Shown here piece by piece: positions 35,438 through 44,991 of a stretch of DNA of 64,000 bases (its first letter is position 1; every line of letters starts with the position of its first letter). Under the pieces are notes generated by a model. It did not search any database. It was not told the DNA's origin and saw only the letters and a list, made by a program, of their open reading frames with translations. Made by a program: the position numbers and the translations under genes. The stretch is from the NCBI RefSeq assembly GCF_015831355.1, contig NZ_JADWYR010000002.1, forward strand, positions 248,001 to 312,000. Reading direction: 5' to 3'. Source of the stretch: Panacibacter microcysteis (lineage in GTDB: Bacteria > Bacteroidota > Bacteroidia > Chitinophagales > Chitinophagaceae).

Positions 35438-37084
35438 ATGCAACCAACACAACCAATACAACAATTCATCAACGATTCGGGAGCAGCAACAGTGCTGGAA
35501 GAGCTGAAACAATACTTTGCTGACAATAAACCAAACGGACTCATCGTGAGTGATGTGCTCGACGATGAAGGCAACCAGTATGTAGACCTGGTGCAGGAAG
35601 GCGGCGGCGTATGGGGCGTTGCACTCGTGGGCTATACATACATTATGGAAGAAATGGGTATCCGTTTTTTTAGCCTGGCCGGCACCAGCGCTGGAGCTAT
35701 TAATACCATGATGCTTGCGGTGGCGGGCAATGCTGCAGATAAGAAATACATTACGATACTTGATCACATGCTGAAACTGCCACTCGATCAGCTGGTAGAC
35801 GGACAGAATGAAATAAAAGATGGTAAAGTGGTGGTTACAAAGTATACGCGCTTTATACGCTGGCTGGTAAAAAACCTCATCATCAAAAGCAATTTTATAA
35901 AGAAGCTGATAAAACTGTTGCGCTGGTTAATGGTGCTTTTCATTACGCTGTCGGTTGGTTCTTTTATCGGTAATTTTTTGATCGATTATTCCACCTCGAA
36001 ATGGTTGGGACTAACGCCTTTGCTTTTGCTGGTGCTTATCTTTTTACTGTTGGCATATAGCATGTCGAAGTTCAAAGACTTTCTCGACAAAGGTATTGGC
36101 CTCAATGAAGGAAAGTTCTTTCACAACTGGCTGAACAATGTTATTGCGGGTCATACAGTTGATAATGATGCCAATGGACAACCTATTATAAACCTGGAAC
36201 ATTTTCACCGGCATTTTTCAAGACCTGTAAACCTGCGGGTAAGGCCAGGCAGGGAAGATGATGCCACGCCACCTGCAGCCAATAAAAGAATGATATGTAT
36301 TATTACCTGCGATATTACCTCGAAGAACAAGATCATGTTTCCGCGCATGTGGGATCTGTACTGGAAAGACAAGGCCAGTGTACATCCCGGCGATATGGTG
36401 AGGGCCAGCATGTCTATACCCGGCTTCTTCAAAATGTTTCATGTAAAGGTGCACGAACCAAAAAGTGAAGCAAAAAAAGATGCATGGAAAAGACACCTCG
36501 GCTGGGATGGTAATGCCATACCCGATGCAGTAAATTTTGTTGACGGTGGCGCTATCTCCAACTTCCCGCTCAATGTATTTTTCAACCCCAATTATCCTGT
36601 GCCGCGCATGCCCACATTTGGTGCCAGGCTCGATAGTGATGATGGCACAGATACCATTGCAGAAGCAGATACCATTGCCGAATATGCGGGTGCCATGCTC
36701 TCCTCAATAAGAGGATACTATGATAAAGATTTTATATTGCGCAACCCATCTTTTCAGCAGGGCATCTGCTGCGTAAATCTAAAAGGCCACAGTTCGGTAA
36801 ACTTTTTTATGGATGAAAAAGGCGATACGGAAAAGAAGCAGCTTTTTTTGAAAGGTGCCATGGCCGCCGCTGCATTTTTAAAAACGTTTGACTGGGAAAA
36901 ATACAAGACCGATCGTGCCGGCGATATCTCTAAAATTGATTACACCGTAGATCCCAACAACCTGGAAGACCCGCTTACAAGAAATGCCAACCTGCAGCAC
37001 GAGCTTACCACCATTAAGAATACCAGCGTGCGACAAACCGTACAGCACAAAATGCCCGAATTACAAAGCGCAAAAACAGAGTAA
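35438..37084 (+). CDS. Patatin-like phospholipase with internal membrane segment
   Basis: 548 residues from ATG 35438 (ATG 35399 is an alternative). Patatin hydrolase motifs are complete: oxyanion-hole loop EGGGVWGVALVG (about 54-65), nucleophile S84 in AGTSAGA (G-x-S-x-G), and dyad aspartate D369 in VDGGAISNFP. Between them (about residues 158-213) sits a pair of strongly hydrophobic helices (WLMVLFITLSVGSFIGNFLI and LTPLLLLVLIFLLLAYSM), unusual inside a patatin domain, so the enzyme is probably anchored in the inner membrane. It should cleave acyl esters of phospholipids. The next gene follows after 3 bases. A defence effector role is conceivable (patatin effectors are known in CBASS) but no nucleotide cyclase is nearby. 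Confidence 0.87.
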   Translation: MQPTQPIQQFINDSGAATVLEELKQYFADNKPNGLIVSDVLDDEGNQYVDLVQEGGGVWGVALVGYTYIMEEMGIRFFSLAGTSAGAINTMMLAVAGNAADKKYITILDHMLKLPLDQLVDGQNEIKDGKVVVTKYTRFIRWLVKNLIIKSNFIKKLIKLLRWLMVLFITLSVGSFIGNFLIDYSTSKWLGLTPLLLLVLIFLLLAYSMSKFKDFLDKGIGLNEGKFFHNWLNNVIAGHTVDNDANGQPIINLEHFHRHFSRPVNLRVRPGREDDATPPAANKRMICIITCDITSKNKIMFPRMWDLYWKDKASVHPGDMVRASMSIPGFFKMFHVKVHEPKSEAKKDAWKRHLGWDGNAIPDAVNFVDGGAISNFPLNVFFNPNYPVPRMPTFGARLDSDDGTDTIAEADTIAEYAGAMLSSIRGYYDKDFILRNPSFQQGICCVNLKGHSSVNFFMDEKGDTEKKQLFLKGAMAAAAFLKTFDWEKYKTDRAGDISKIDYTVDPNNLEDPLTRNANLQHELTTIKNTSVRQTVQHKMPELQSAKTE

Positions 37085-37087
37085 CCC

Positions 37088-37651
37088 ATGAAAAAGTTTA
37101 TAGCAAGCTGGTATATTGAGCTCTTTTGTGCACTGCTTACCATTGCATGTGTGACCGGTGTGTGGATGAATGCGCTGCAGCAGCAGGTAAAGCAAAAAGG
37201 TGTAACCTGCTTTAGCATTATGCAACTGGAATTGCCGCGTAATGAAGACAGCCTGCGCACAATACTCAGTAATGTTGCACAACAAAATGCCACTGCGCTT
37301 GTAAAGCAACACCTCTATATAGATTTTGCATTTATGCCTGCAGTGTACATCGGTACTGCTTTCTGGCTGTTGATCGTTGGCCGCAACAGTAGAAAAATAA
37401 ATGTCTTTTTTATTATGCTGGCTGCACTGCAGATCGTTCCCTGGGTATTTGATATCATAGAAAATACCACACTCATCAAGGCAATCAATGATCCCATACA
37501 TCAGCTAAGCATTAACCTGCAGACCTTTAAAACAATGGTGTATATAAAGTTTGTCATAGCATTGGGCGGCGCATTAACAGCCATTTTCACCTGTCTCCGA
37601 AAACTGTTTATACACCGGCAAAACGTGTATCACGTTATAGCGTTTATGTAA
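37088..37651 (+). CDS. Small membrane protein, patatin operon partner
   Basis: 187 residues, not recognised. Four predicted membrane helices: about 9-28, 92-112, 118-138 and 155-178. A polar loop of about 60 residues after the first helix (residues 29-90) contains one cysteine (GVTCFSIM). It starts 3 bases after the patatin-like gene stop, so co-translation is likely; it may help the lipase at the membrane (inference). Confidence 0.72.
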   Translation: MKKFIASWYIELFCALLTIACVTGVWMNALQQQVKQKGVTCFSIMQLELPRNEDSLRTILSNVAQQNATALVKQHLYIDFAFMPAVYIGTAFWLLIVGRNSRKINVFFIMLAALQIVPWVFDIIENTTLIKAINDPIHQLSINLQTFKTMVYIKFVIALGGALTAIFTCLRKLFIHRQNVYHVIAFM

Positions 37652-37666
37652 CTGGCAAATATTTTC

Positions 37667-37745
37667 ATGGCATCGCCTGTTGTGTCACTCACTTGTGCGT
37701 TCTGTTCTTATGGCGACTGCAGCGATCTGTTTCACGCACATCGTC
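37667..37745 (-). repeat. Intergenic repeat family, copy 13 (class A core, long form)
   Basis: Core 37679-37698 on the minus strand with GTGC in place of GTAC. Bases 37667-37698 are the exact reverse complement of copy 14 (50905-50936), giving a 32-bp inverted repeat around the defence island. The downstream part matches copy 11. Confidence 0.92.
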
Positions 37746-37768
37746 TAAAAGCAACACCCGTCAGGCGG

Positions 37769-38488
37769 TTACAGCCGTAAGTGCCCGTTGTTAGCGAAAT
37801 ATTTTTTTGCTATTCTCACAATATCGTCGATGTATTCTTCTTTAGCATCATGACTTTTTGGTGCAGCCGGATGGTGTGCTGCTATATAAAGACGATTGGT
37901 AATGTAATAATCAAATTCATCGTAGTGATGACAGGATTGATCAAGACCTAGATCGCTTGCAAAATGATACAACGTGCCACCACAAATAACAACATGCGGA
38001 TCATATGTTTCTATCTGCTTTAATAAAATGCCTTTGTGTAAATTATAAGCATCTCTAATCTCTCCATGTTTTGAAGTGGTATTACCTGCAAATTTTTGAA
38101 CATTTATAAATGCTATTTCATTTAAAACATTTACCATGCTCGGATCATCGTCTATAAAACTTACATTATCATAAAGCTCAAAATTATTTAGCATGCAATA
38201 ACTTGTATAAATAATAGGGTGCCAGGTAGATCTTGCACCGCCTGCTTTTTTCAGAAAAGCTTCCGGCTGTTCGCCAACAATACTCCAGTCACCAACACCT
38301 TCATTCTCTATATCATACGCCTCTTTTAAAATCCAAAGAATTCGGAGCTTGCTATTATAGTATTTTTCAATATCGCGTAATCCGTCGTATATCGGTTTTT
38401 TATTGTCAGTGGAGTAGATTTGATAATGACTTTTTATCTCGTCATTTAACTCATTGACTTTTGTATTAAAGGTTTCCAGGTTTTGCAT
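37769..38488 (-). CDS. Possible uracil-DNA-glycosylase-fold protein
   Basis: 239 residues. Not certain, but several blocks fall where UDG-superfamily motifs would be: LRILWILKEAYD (first strand), IAFINVQKFAGN (the LxNLxK-like segment), LLKQIETYDPHVVICGGTLY (P-x-VIVxLG-like strand) and LYIAAHHPAAP (the H-P motif near the C-terminus). If correct it would bind DNA and remove a modified or deaminated base. It is the last gene of a minus-strand cluster with an HNH nuclease and two unknowns, at the left end of the island next to repeat copy 13. AT-rich. It could instead be an unrelated alpha/beta protein. Confidence 0.5.
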   Translation of the reverse strand: MQNLETFNTKVNELNDEIKSHYQIYSTDNKKPIYDGLRDIEKYYNSKLRILWILKEAYDIENEGVGDWSIVGEQPEAFLKKAGGARSTWHPIIYTSYCMLNNFELYDNVSFIDDDPSMVNVLNEIAFINVQKFAGNTTSKHGEIRDAYNLHKGILLKQIETYDPHVVICGGTLYHFASDLGLDQSCHHYDEFDYYITNRLYIAAHHPAAPKSHDAKEEYIDDIVRIAKKYFANNGHLRL

Positions 38489-38540
38489 GTAAAAGGCTTT
38501 TGTTTTTAGTGATGAGTTTGCGTCGTTCTATATGTAAGTC

Positions 38541-39005
38541 TTATTCAGTTTTATTGGTTTTTCGCTTTTTCCGTAGTTGCATATCATGCTTCATGAATGC
38601 ATTTGCAATGAATAAACTTTCTTCAGATTCATCCAGCAATTTTGTTTTCATCCATCTGCCCATTTTTAGGATCAATTGTATTTCTTCAGAGCTGTAATGC
38701 CACCTCAGGTTATTGCATGACGCACAACTTGGTAAATAATTATTTTCTGCATGAATACCACCTGTTATTTGAGGCTTAACATGGTCTGCATGAAAGTTTT
38801 TTAACTCCAACTCTATCCCACATATATGGCAACGGCAATCCGTTTTTTCAAGAATTAATTGTCTTTGCTTTTTTGTTAGCGCTGAACGTTTAACATCTTT
38901 TACCTTATTAACACGGCGAATGCTTCTTAAACTAATGATCAATTTGATTAAGCCTTTGCCAGTTTTTATTGTGCGTAAGAATTGAAGCGGTTTTATTTCT
39001 TTCAT
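38541..39005 (-). CDS. HNH endonuclease
   Basis: 154 residues. A beta-beta-alpha metal HNH domain with two zinc-binding CxxC pairs: CRCHICGIELELKNFHADHV, then CASCNN, with catalytic histidine in FHADHVKPQ and the asparagine in ENNYLPSCASCN. The basic N-terminus (KKQRQLILEKTD) and C-terminal tail LRKKRKTNKTE probably contact DNA. HNH proteins of this size nick or cut DNA and occur in defence and mobile regions. It lies between the glycosylase-like genes on the minus strand (52 and 54 bases to its neighbours). Confidence 0.88.
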   Translation of the reverse strand: MKEIKPLQFLRTIKTGKGLIKLIISLRSIRRVNKVKDVKRSALTKKQRQLILEKTDCRCHICGIELELKNFHADHVKPQITGGIHAENNYLPSCASCNNLRWHYSSEEIQLILKMGRWMKTKLLDESEESLFIANAFMKHDMQLRKKRKTNKTE

Positions 39006-39059
39006 GCAATACGTGCTAAGGTTGAATGATCACTTTATTTTCTCTGTTTGCGATTTTTA

Positions 39060-39608
39060 TTAAACGTTGAAATTGTAAAGCATATCATGGAAACCGCCAG
39101 TATTTACGCCAATTCTTTTTTTACTTTTCACTGATACATCAAAAGAAACATCCTGACGTTTTAATAAAAGCTGAAGGGGCTTTTCACCCTTGATATCAAC
39201 GTGTTGATTTAATATTTCAAGTAGCACAATCAACGGGCCATTTAGCAATTCTCCGTCGTCTATTCTCTGCAGCGAACGAATCAAAATACCACCCGGGTTT
39301 TGTTCATTGCCAATTACAAGATCAATGCCCGAATAGTGAAAGAACCATGTTAGAGGTTGGTGCTGAGCTCTTTTCAATCTCTTCCGCCGTGGAAGTAATT
39401 TTTCGTGGTTTTTGGAAAACCCATAGGTAATCTCGTCAGGATGTTCTTTACTATAGTAATAGAATTCTATTTCCATGAACCTGTAGATAGCCATTCCTGT
39501 ATCAATGACATAGTTCCTCAACAAAGTATCAGCCATTGCTTCAAACCATTGCTCATGGTTTTCCGTAGGTTGCTGATGTACGAGTATTTCAAAATGCTGG
39601 TTGTCCAT
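39060..39608 (-). CDS. Unknown protein, faint similarity to methylpurine-DNA glycosylase
   Basis: 182 residues. The segment FMEIEFYYYSKEHPD followed by WFFHYSGIDLVIGN and GGILIRSLQRI resembles, in order, the IVETEAY, YVYxxYG and VLIRALEP motifs of AAG/MPG 3-methyladenine-DNA glycosylases; the glutamate of EIEFY would be the catalytic one. The similarity is seen by eye only and may be fortuitous. The basic stretch PRRKRLKRAQ fits nucleic-acid binding. It overlaps the upstream gene by 20 bases, so the two proteins are probably made together. Confidence 0.5.
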   Translation of the reverse strand: MDNQHFEILVHQQPTENHEQWFEAMADTLLRNYVIDTGMAIYRFMEIEFYYYSKEHPDEITYGFSKNHEKLLPRRKRLKRAQHQPLTWFFHYSGIDLVIGNEQNPGGILIRSLQRIDDGELLNGPLIVLLEILNQHVDIKGEKPLQLLLKRQDVSFDVSVKSKKRIGVNTGGFHDMLYNFNV

Positions 39609-40239
39609 TTCTGTTAGCTTTAATTGATTTGCCTAGTGAAAACAGTAACTGGTCAACTTTGCTTCTCCACCCTTCAATATGCTCTTTTTTAGAATTAAGC
39701 GTTTTAAAACACTCTTTGTATTCCTGCACAAGCTTCCAGTCGTTAAAATTTGTTTGCCTCAATATTTTGTTGACCCGCGTTACATCTGTTGCCTGGTATA
39801 TTGAAAAGGCTCTTAGAACATGCTGATCTATGATTGGCTCTTCCTGTTTATTTGCAAGGTGTTTCCCAAATTGTTTAAATACCACTGCTTCATCAACTGC
39901 TTCCAGTGTATTACTGCCTTTTATGCCCTGCGCAACATGTTTTATTTTTTGCAGGTCGCCATTTTTCCAAAGTACAGCATAAAGGATTTTGGCTAACGGG
40001 TCTTGTATATGTTTACTCGCTTCTTCAGCAATAGACCCATCGTCATTCAGGATACGCTCATCAATACCGGAAATATCATCTTCATTTAGTGAGAAATGTA
40101 AACGCGGGTATTTATTGGCTGGATAGAATCTCGGCAAATCGTTTTGTGCGTAAATATTATCAAGTTGTTGTATAGACTGAGCAGCATTTATGGCTTCAAA
40201 AATCTTCTTTGTTTTTTCTAGAATTTGTTGGGGTTGCAT
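39589..40239 (-). CDS. Unknown protein, possible OGG-like DNA-glycosylase fold
   Basis: 216 residues, mostly helical, not firmly recognised. The stretch FKQFGKHLANKQEEPIIDQH resembles the lysine-plus-aspartate segment of OGG-like helix-hairpin-helix glycosylases (K, then about twenty residues to an I/V-D-x-x-V strand), and the N-terminus has a polar segment (NKYPRLHFSLNED). First gene of the minus-strand cluster; its 3' end overlaps the next gene by 20 bases. The start faces the HsdR remnant across a 223-base divergent gap that holds one TTGCGCAA palindrome. Confidence 0.45.
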   Translation of the reverse strand: MQPQQILEKTKKIFEAINAAQSIQQLDNIYAQNDLPRFYPANKYPRLHFSLNEDDISGIDERILNDDGSIAEEASKHIQDPLAKILYAVLWKNGDLQKIKHVAQGIKGSNTLEAVDEAVVFKQFGKHLANKQEEPIIDQHVLRAFSIYQATDVTRVNKILRQTNFNDWKLVQEYKECFKTLNSKKEHIEGWRSKVDQLLFSLGKSIKANRNGQPAF

Positions 40240-40404
40240 AAATAATTAGTTCAAGGTGATATGAAAATAGTATATCTACTTCCACTTGCAAAAAAATTGC
40301 AATCTATTTATTTCGAAACAACACTAGATTAGCGCAAATACAAAATTTAAATGATATAAAAAATGTGATTTTTCACACTTGGAAAGCAAACGTTTTTTTA
40401 TTTA

Positions 40405-40415
40405 CTTGCGCAAAG
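40405..40415. promoter_or_regulatory. TTGCGCAA palindrome, left copy
   Basis: CTTGCGCAAAG with the perfect 8-bp palindrome TTGCGCAA (40406-40413), about 50 bases before the HsdR remnant. The same centre recurs at 40841-40854 upstream of hsdM. Confidence 0.35.
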
Positions 40416-40462
40416 GCATAAATTAGTAATCCTCCTAAGGTTACGACTTCCCAGATTAACCA

Positions 40463-40645
40463 ATGAACCAAAACCCGGAGCAACTTGCCACAGACCAGAT
40501 AGACAAGCAACTTATTGCCTGCGGGTGGGCTATTCAACACAAATCAGCAATTAATTTGAGTGCAGTAACCGGTGTGGCTGTTCGGGAGTGCCAGTCCAAC
40601 TGTTCTGAAGAAGGAATTAGCTTTACTGGAAATTTTTATGTATAA
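40463..40645 (+). pseudogene. N-terminal remnant of a second type I restriction R subunit
   Basis: The first 40 residues (NPEQLATDQIDKQLIACGWA, then INLSAVTGVAVRE) match the N-terminus of the EcoAI/EcoKI-like HsdR class, not the intact HsdR encoded at 45-48 kb, which begins differently. After VRE the expected sequence is lost and the frame ends at a TAA. The remaining gene (normally 700-1100 residues) is absent. It is a decayed gene end left of the intact operon. Confidence 0.72.
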
Positions 40646-40979
40646 AATACACCCCTAAAGTGTTTTACTGAATATTAGTAAAAGATTATCACGTTTATGA
40701 ATATTTATAAGCTTATCTGTAATGCTAAAATTCAGTTTTTTAGCGAACCTGCTAATTGTATAACAACTATACCAGCGACTTCAACCATTTTGGTTACGAA
40801 AATTAGATATCATTTAAAATTAAGCAACATATATTATATTGCTTTGCGCAAAGCGCATTTATATTATTAGTATCAAACTTATTTTTAAGGCAAAACGTAA
40901 AGACATTTAAAAAAAATATAAGTGCATAAGAGCAAATAGTATTATTCGTTAAACCACAAGACTTAATAAAAGAAAACAA
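40646..40979. other. 334-bp AT-rich gap before hsdM
   Basis: No gene is supported. It contains a 14-bp perfect palindrome, an overlapping AAGCAA/TTGCTT inverted repeat (40822-40844) and long A/T stretches; the hsdM promoter should be here, but no TAnnTTTG box is clear. Confidence 0.55.
40841..40854. promoter_or_regulatory. 14-bp perfect palindrome upstream of hsdM
   Basis: GCTTTGCGCAAAGC is fully self-complementary and shares its TTGCGCAA centre with 40406-40413. Possible operator for a regulator of the restriction operon; the regulator is not evident in the window. Confidence 0.4.
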
Positions 40980-42539
40980 ATGACAAGCACAGTACAAAGG
41001 CAGGAATTGCAAGCAAAAATATGGAGAATAGCCAACGATGTACGTGGCTCAGTAGATGGATGGGATTTTAAACAGTTTGTGTTGGGAACACTGTTCTATC
41101 GCTTTATTAGCGAAAACTTTACCAATTATATTGAAGGTGGTGATGAAAGCGTAAACTACGCGCAATTAACAGATGATGTAATAACACCAGAAATAAAAGA
41201 CGATGCCATCAAAACCAAAGGCTACTTCATTTACCCAAGTCAGCTTTTTGTAAATGTTGCCAAAACAGCCAACACAAACCCGAATCTAAACACGGACTTA
41301 AAAGCGATTTTTGACGCTATTGAAAGTTCTGCAAATGGTTATCCATCTGAACCAGACATTAAAGGTTTGTTTGCCGACTTTGACACCACAAGCACTCGAT
41401 TAGGAAATACAGTGGAAAGCAAGAACAGTACGTTGGCTAAAGTCTTAAAAGGAATTGAAGAGCTTGACTTTGGTCCCGCTTGGAGCGGGATAGAAGACAA
41501 TCAAATTGACCTTTTTGGAGATGCTTATGAGTTTTTGATATCCAATTATGCAGCAAATGCAGGAAAATCGGGAGGTGAGTTTTTTACACCGCAACATGTT
41601 TCAAAACTCATTGCACAATTGGCAATGCACAAGCAAGACAAAGTAAACAAGATTTACGACCCTGCGGCTGGTTCAGGCTCTTTGCTGTTGCAAGCCAAAA
41701 AGCATTTCGACAACCATATTATTGAAGAAGGTTTTTATGGGCAAGAAGTAAATCATACTACTTACAACCTTGCTCGTATGAACATGTTTTTACACAACAT
41801 CAATTACGACAAGTTTAATATTGCCCTTGGCAATACACTCATTGACCCACATTATGGAGATGAGAAACCTTTTGATGCCATTGTTTCTAATCCTCCTTAC
41901 TCCATAAAATGGATTGGTGACGATGACCCAACGCTAATTAATGATGACCGTTTTGCACCTGCTGGTGTATTAGCTCCTAAATCAAAAGCAGATTTTGCTT
42001 TTGTGCTTCACGCTTTGAGTTATCTATCCAGTAAAGGCAGAGCAGCCATTGTTTGTTTCCCTGGTATCTTTTACCGCGGCGGTGCTGAACAGAAAATCAG
42101 AAAGTATTTAGTAGAAAATAATTTTGTTGAAACCATTATCTCTCTTGCTCCAAACTTATTCTATGGAACTCCAATTGCTGTTACAATTCTTGTTCTTTCA
42201 AAACATAAAACTGAAAACAAAACGCAGTTTATAGATGCCAGTGGTGAAGAATTCTTTAAGAAAGTAACCAATAACAATGTGCTTACTGATAAACACATTG
42301 AAAGAATTATGGAAATATTCGATAGCAAAGAAGATATTGAATATGTGGCTAAGACTATTGACAATTCTAAAATTGCCGAAAACGATTATAACCTATCCGT
42401 AAGCTCCTATGTGGAAACGAAAGACCACAGGGAGCAATTTGACATTGCGGTGTTAAACGCTGAGGTTCTAAAAACGGTAGAAAAGATTAATAAACTCCGT
42501 ACTGAGATTGATTTAATAATAAAGGAAATTGAAGCATGA
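40980..42539 (+). CDS. hsdM: Type I restriction-modification system, methyltransferase subunit
   Basis: 519 residues. The N-terminal helical HsdM_N domain ([35 protein letters not shown]) precedes the N6-adenine methyltransferase core. SAM motif I is [13 protein letters not shown] (about residue 226) and catalytic motif IV is SNPPYSIKW (about 302), the NPPY form for adenine. With HsdS it methylates the host recognition site and with HsdR restricts unmodified DNA. Subfamily resembles EcoR124/EcoprrI (type IC). The hsdS start overlaps its stop by 4 bases (ATGA). Confidence 0.96.
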   Translation: MTSTVQRQELQAKIWRIANDVRGSVDGWDFKQFVLGTLFYRFISENFTNYIEGGDESVNYAQLTDDVITPEIKDDAIKTKGYFIYPSQLFVNVAKTANTNPNLNTDLKAIFDAIESSANGYPSEPDIKGLFADFDTTSTRLGNTVESKNSTLAKVLKGIEELDFGPAWSGIEDNQIDLFGDAYEFLISNYAANAGKSGGEFFTPQHVSKLIAQLAMHKQDKVNKIYDPAAGSGSLLLQAKKHFDNHIIEEGFYGQEVNHTTYNLARMNMFLHNINYDKFNIALGNTLIDPHYGDEKPFDAIVSNPPYSIKWIGDDDPTLINDDRFAPAGVLAPKSKADFAFVLHALSYLSSKGRAAIVCFPGIFYRGGAEQKIRKYLVENNFVETIISLAPNLFYGTPIAVTILVLSKHKTENKTQFIDASGEEFFKKVTNNNVLTDKHIERIMEIFDSKEDIEYVAKTIDNSKIAENDYNLSVSSYVETKDHREQFDIAVLNAEVLKTVEKINKLRTEIDLIIKEIEA

Positions 42540-43792
42540 ATTATTTAGATAAAATATTAGGAGGTGTTGAAGTTGAATGGAAGGAGCTGGGTGAGGTGGT
42601 TCATTTTATTAATGCCAAACCTCATGAAAAGCTAGTAGATCCGAATGGTGATGTAGCGCTAATGACATCCAGATTTATTTCCACGGAAGGAAAGTTAGCA
42701 CGATATGTAAAAAGCGAAAATGTATTGTCTCCTGCTTTAAAAAATGATGTGGCAATGGTAATGAGTGACTTACCGAATGGTAAGGCATTGGCGAAAACTT
42801 TTTTTGTTGAAGAAAATAACCGTTTTGCAGCAAATCAACGAGTTTGTTTGCTCCGAGTAAAAGACCCAAAGGAGTACTTTCCAAAATTTCTACACTTTGT
42901 TGTCAATCGCAATCAGCAGCTTTTAGCATATGATAATGGCTTAGATCAGACTCACTTAAAGAAGGATTGGATATTAAAGATTCGTGTCCCTGTCCCCTGT
43001 CCTAACAACCAAAATAAATCCCTGGAAATTCAAAAGAGAATTGTTGCTATTCTCGATAAGTTTAAAGAGCACACAAAAGAACTAGCAATAGAGTTAACAA
43101 GGGAGCTTAAAGGGCGTAAAGCACAGCATAATTTTTATCGGGAGAAATTGTTCAGTTTTAATGAAAACGAAATACAATACTTACCTATGGGGAATCCAAG
43201 TGTTGGTGAGTTTCAGAGAGGCAAACGGTTTGTAAAGGATGATATGATACAAGATGGTGTACCCTGCATACATTATGGGGAGATGTACACTTACTATGGA
43301 ACTTGGGCAAACAAAAGCAAATCTTTTTTGAGTAAAGAATTAGTAGAAAGAAAAAATCTACGAATCGCTGTAAATGGCGATGTTGTGATTGTAGCTGCAG
43401 GAGAAACCATTGAGGACATTGGATTAGGAACGGCTTGGTTAGGTGAAGAAGGCGTTGTAATTCACGATGCTTGTTTTTCTTTCAGAAGCCCTTCTCTAAA
43501 CCCGAAATTCGTAGCATACTTTACACGTACTAAACAATTCCACGACCAAATAAAAAAACATATTTCATCGGGTAAAATATCTGCCATCAATGCAAGAGGG
43601 TTAGAAAAGGTTTTAATACCTGTTCCTTCACCAGAGGAACAAGACCGTATTGTTACCATTCTTGACAAATTCGATATTTTGACTTCTTCTATTAGCGAAG
43701 GCTTGCCGAAAGAAATTGAGTTAAGGAAAAAGCAGTACGAATATTACCGTGATTTATTGCTAACATTTCCAAAACATAATATAGAGTTATAA
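42536..43792 (+). CDS. hsdS: Type I restriction-modification system, specificity subunit
   Basis: 418 residues, with two target-recognition domains (about 10-150 and 210-360), each followed by a conserved helical spacer: [20 protein letters not shown], then later [20 protein letters not shown] and YYRDLLLTF. This is the standard two-half-site architecture, so a bipartite recognition sequence is expected. The sequence recognised cannot be read from the protein. Starts inside the hsdM stop and ends 1 base before the prrC-like gene. Confidence 0.95.
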   Translation: MNYLDKILGGVEVEWKELGEVVHFINAKPHEKLVDPNGDVALMTSRFISTEGKLARYVKSENVLSPALKNDVAMVMSDLPNGKALAKTFFVEENNRFAANQRVCLLRVKDPKEYFPKFLHFVVNRNQQLLAYDNGLDQTHLKKDWILKIRVPVPCPNNQNKSLEIQKRIVAILDKFKEHTKELAIELTRELKGRKAQHNFYREKLFSFNENEIQYLPMGNPSVGEFQRGKRFVKDDMIQDGVPCIHYGEMYTYYGTWANKSKSFLSKELVERKNLRIAVNGDVVIVAAGETIEDIGLGTAWLGEEGVVIHDACFSFRSPSLNPKFVAYFTRTKQFHDQIKKHISSGKISAINARGLEKVLIPVPSPEEQDRIVTILDKFDILTSSISEGLPKEIELRKKQYEYYRDLLLTFPKHNIEL

Positions 43793-43793
43793 T

Positions 43794-44975
43794 ATGGCAC
43801 AAACATTAACACAAATAGCTCAAACCCTTAAGGCGAACAATAAAAAGGTTCAGTTAATCTATGCCTTTAACGGCTCGGGTAAAACACGGTTATCCAGAGA
43901 TTTTAAAGAGTTGGTTGCTCCTAAAAATGCCGATGAAGAAGAAGAAAGCAAAATCAAGATAATGTACTATAATGCATTTACAGAAGATTTATTTTATTGG
44001 GATAACGACTTAGATTACGATACTAATAGAAAATTGATTATTCAACCAAACAATTATACAAATTGGGTACTGGTTGAACAGGGGCAAGAATCTAATATCA
44101 CAAGACATTTTCAACGTTACACAAACGAGAAATTAACACCTAAGTTTAATGAACAATATACAATCAAGGATAAATATGATAATGATGTTATAATTCCTGC
44201 TTATAGTGAAGTTCGTTTCTCATTTCAACGTGGAAACGATGAGAATCCTGAGTTAGTTAAAATCTCTAAAGGTGAAGAAAGTAGTTTTATCTGGAGTATT
44301 TTTTACAGTTTATTAGCTCAAACAATTATTGTGTTAAATGAAGCGGAGGTAGGAAAACGAGAAACTGACCAATTCAATGATTTGCAATACGTCTTTATAG
44401 ACGACCCTGTTAGTTCATTAGATGATAACCATCTAATAGAACTTGCAATAAATATAGCTGAATTAATAAAATCAAGTCAATCACCTACCTTAAAGTTCAT
44501 AATCACTACCCACAGTCCTTTATTTTACAACGTGCTTTATAGTGAATTAGGAGTTAAAGAAGGTAATATTTTGAGTAAAAATGATGACAATACATTTGAC
44601 CTAATTCCTAAAAAGGGAGATTCAAACTTGAGTTTTTCTTATCACCTTTTTCTAAAACAAACTATTCAAAAGGCTATTGATAATAGTGCTGTAAAAAAGT
44701 ACCATTTTACCCTTCTTAGAAATCTGTATGAAAAAACTGCCAGTTTCTTAGGTTATCCAAGATGGGCGGAGTTGTTGCCAGATGATAAGCAGACATATTA
44801 TAATCGTGTAATTCAGTTTACAAGCCATTCTTTAATATCAAATGAAACCGTAGCTGAACCAACAGACCCTGAAAAAGCAACGGTTAAGTTTTTATTAGAC
44901 CACCTTACAACAAACTATAACTATTGGAAAGAAGAAAAAGCAAAAGTAGAAGAACCAGTAGTAACTGAAGTATAA
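43794..44975 (+). CDS. prrC: PrrC-like anticodon nuclease
   Basis: 393 residues; E. coli PrrC has 396. N-terminal ABC-like NTPase: Walker A FNGSGKT (25-31; the usual first Gly is Ala), signature-like ISKGEE (157-162), Walker [13 protein letters not shown] (201-212) and H-loop TTHS. The C-terminal nuclease domain retains the catalytic triad at R309, E313 and H345, with the same spacing as Arg320, Glu324 and His356 of E. coli PrrC. PrrC cleaves tRNALys near the wobble base when the linked restriction enzyme is blocked by a phage anti-restriction peptide. The order hsdM-hsdS-prrC-hsdR is that of EcoprrI. It is held silent by the Hsd complex in the known case. Confidence 0.9.
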   Translation: MAQTLTQIAQTLKANNKKVQLIYAFNGSGKTRLSRDFKELVAPKNADEEEESKIKIMYYNAFTEDLFYWDNDLDYDTNRKLIIQPNNYTNWVLVEQGQESNITRHFQRYTNEKLTPKFNEQYTIKDKYDNDVIIPAYSEVRFSFQRGNDENPELVKISKGEESSFIWSIFYSLLAQTIIVLNEAEVGKRETDQFNDLQYVFIDDPVSSLDDNHLIELAINIAELIKSSQSPTLKFIITTHSPLFYNVLYSELGVKEGNILSKNDDNTFDLIPKKGDSNLSFSYHLFLKQTIQKAIDNSAVKKYHFTLLRNLYEKTASFLGYPRWAELLPDDKQTYYNRVIQFTSHSLISNETVAEPTDPEKATVKFLLDHLTTNYNYWKEEKAKVEEPVVTEV

Positions 44976-44991
44976 TCAACACTACAAGAGA

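Noticed and set aside
35114-35767. 217-residue minus-strand reading frame overlapping the patatin-like gene start
   Set aside because: Composition is unlike the neighbours, there are many cysteine/histidine-rich stretches, no motif, and the opposite strand carries clear patatin motifs.
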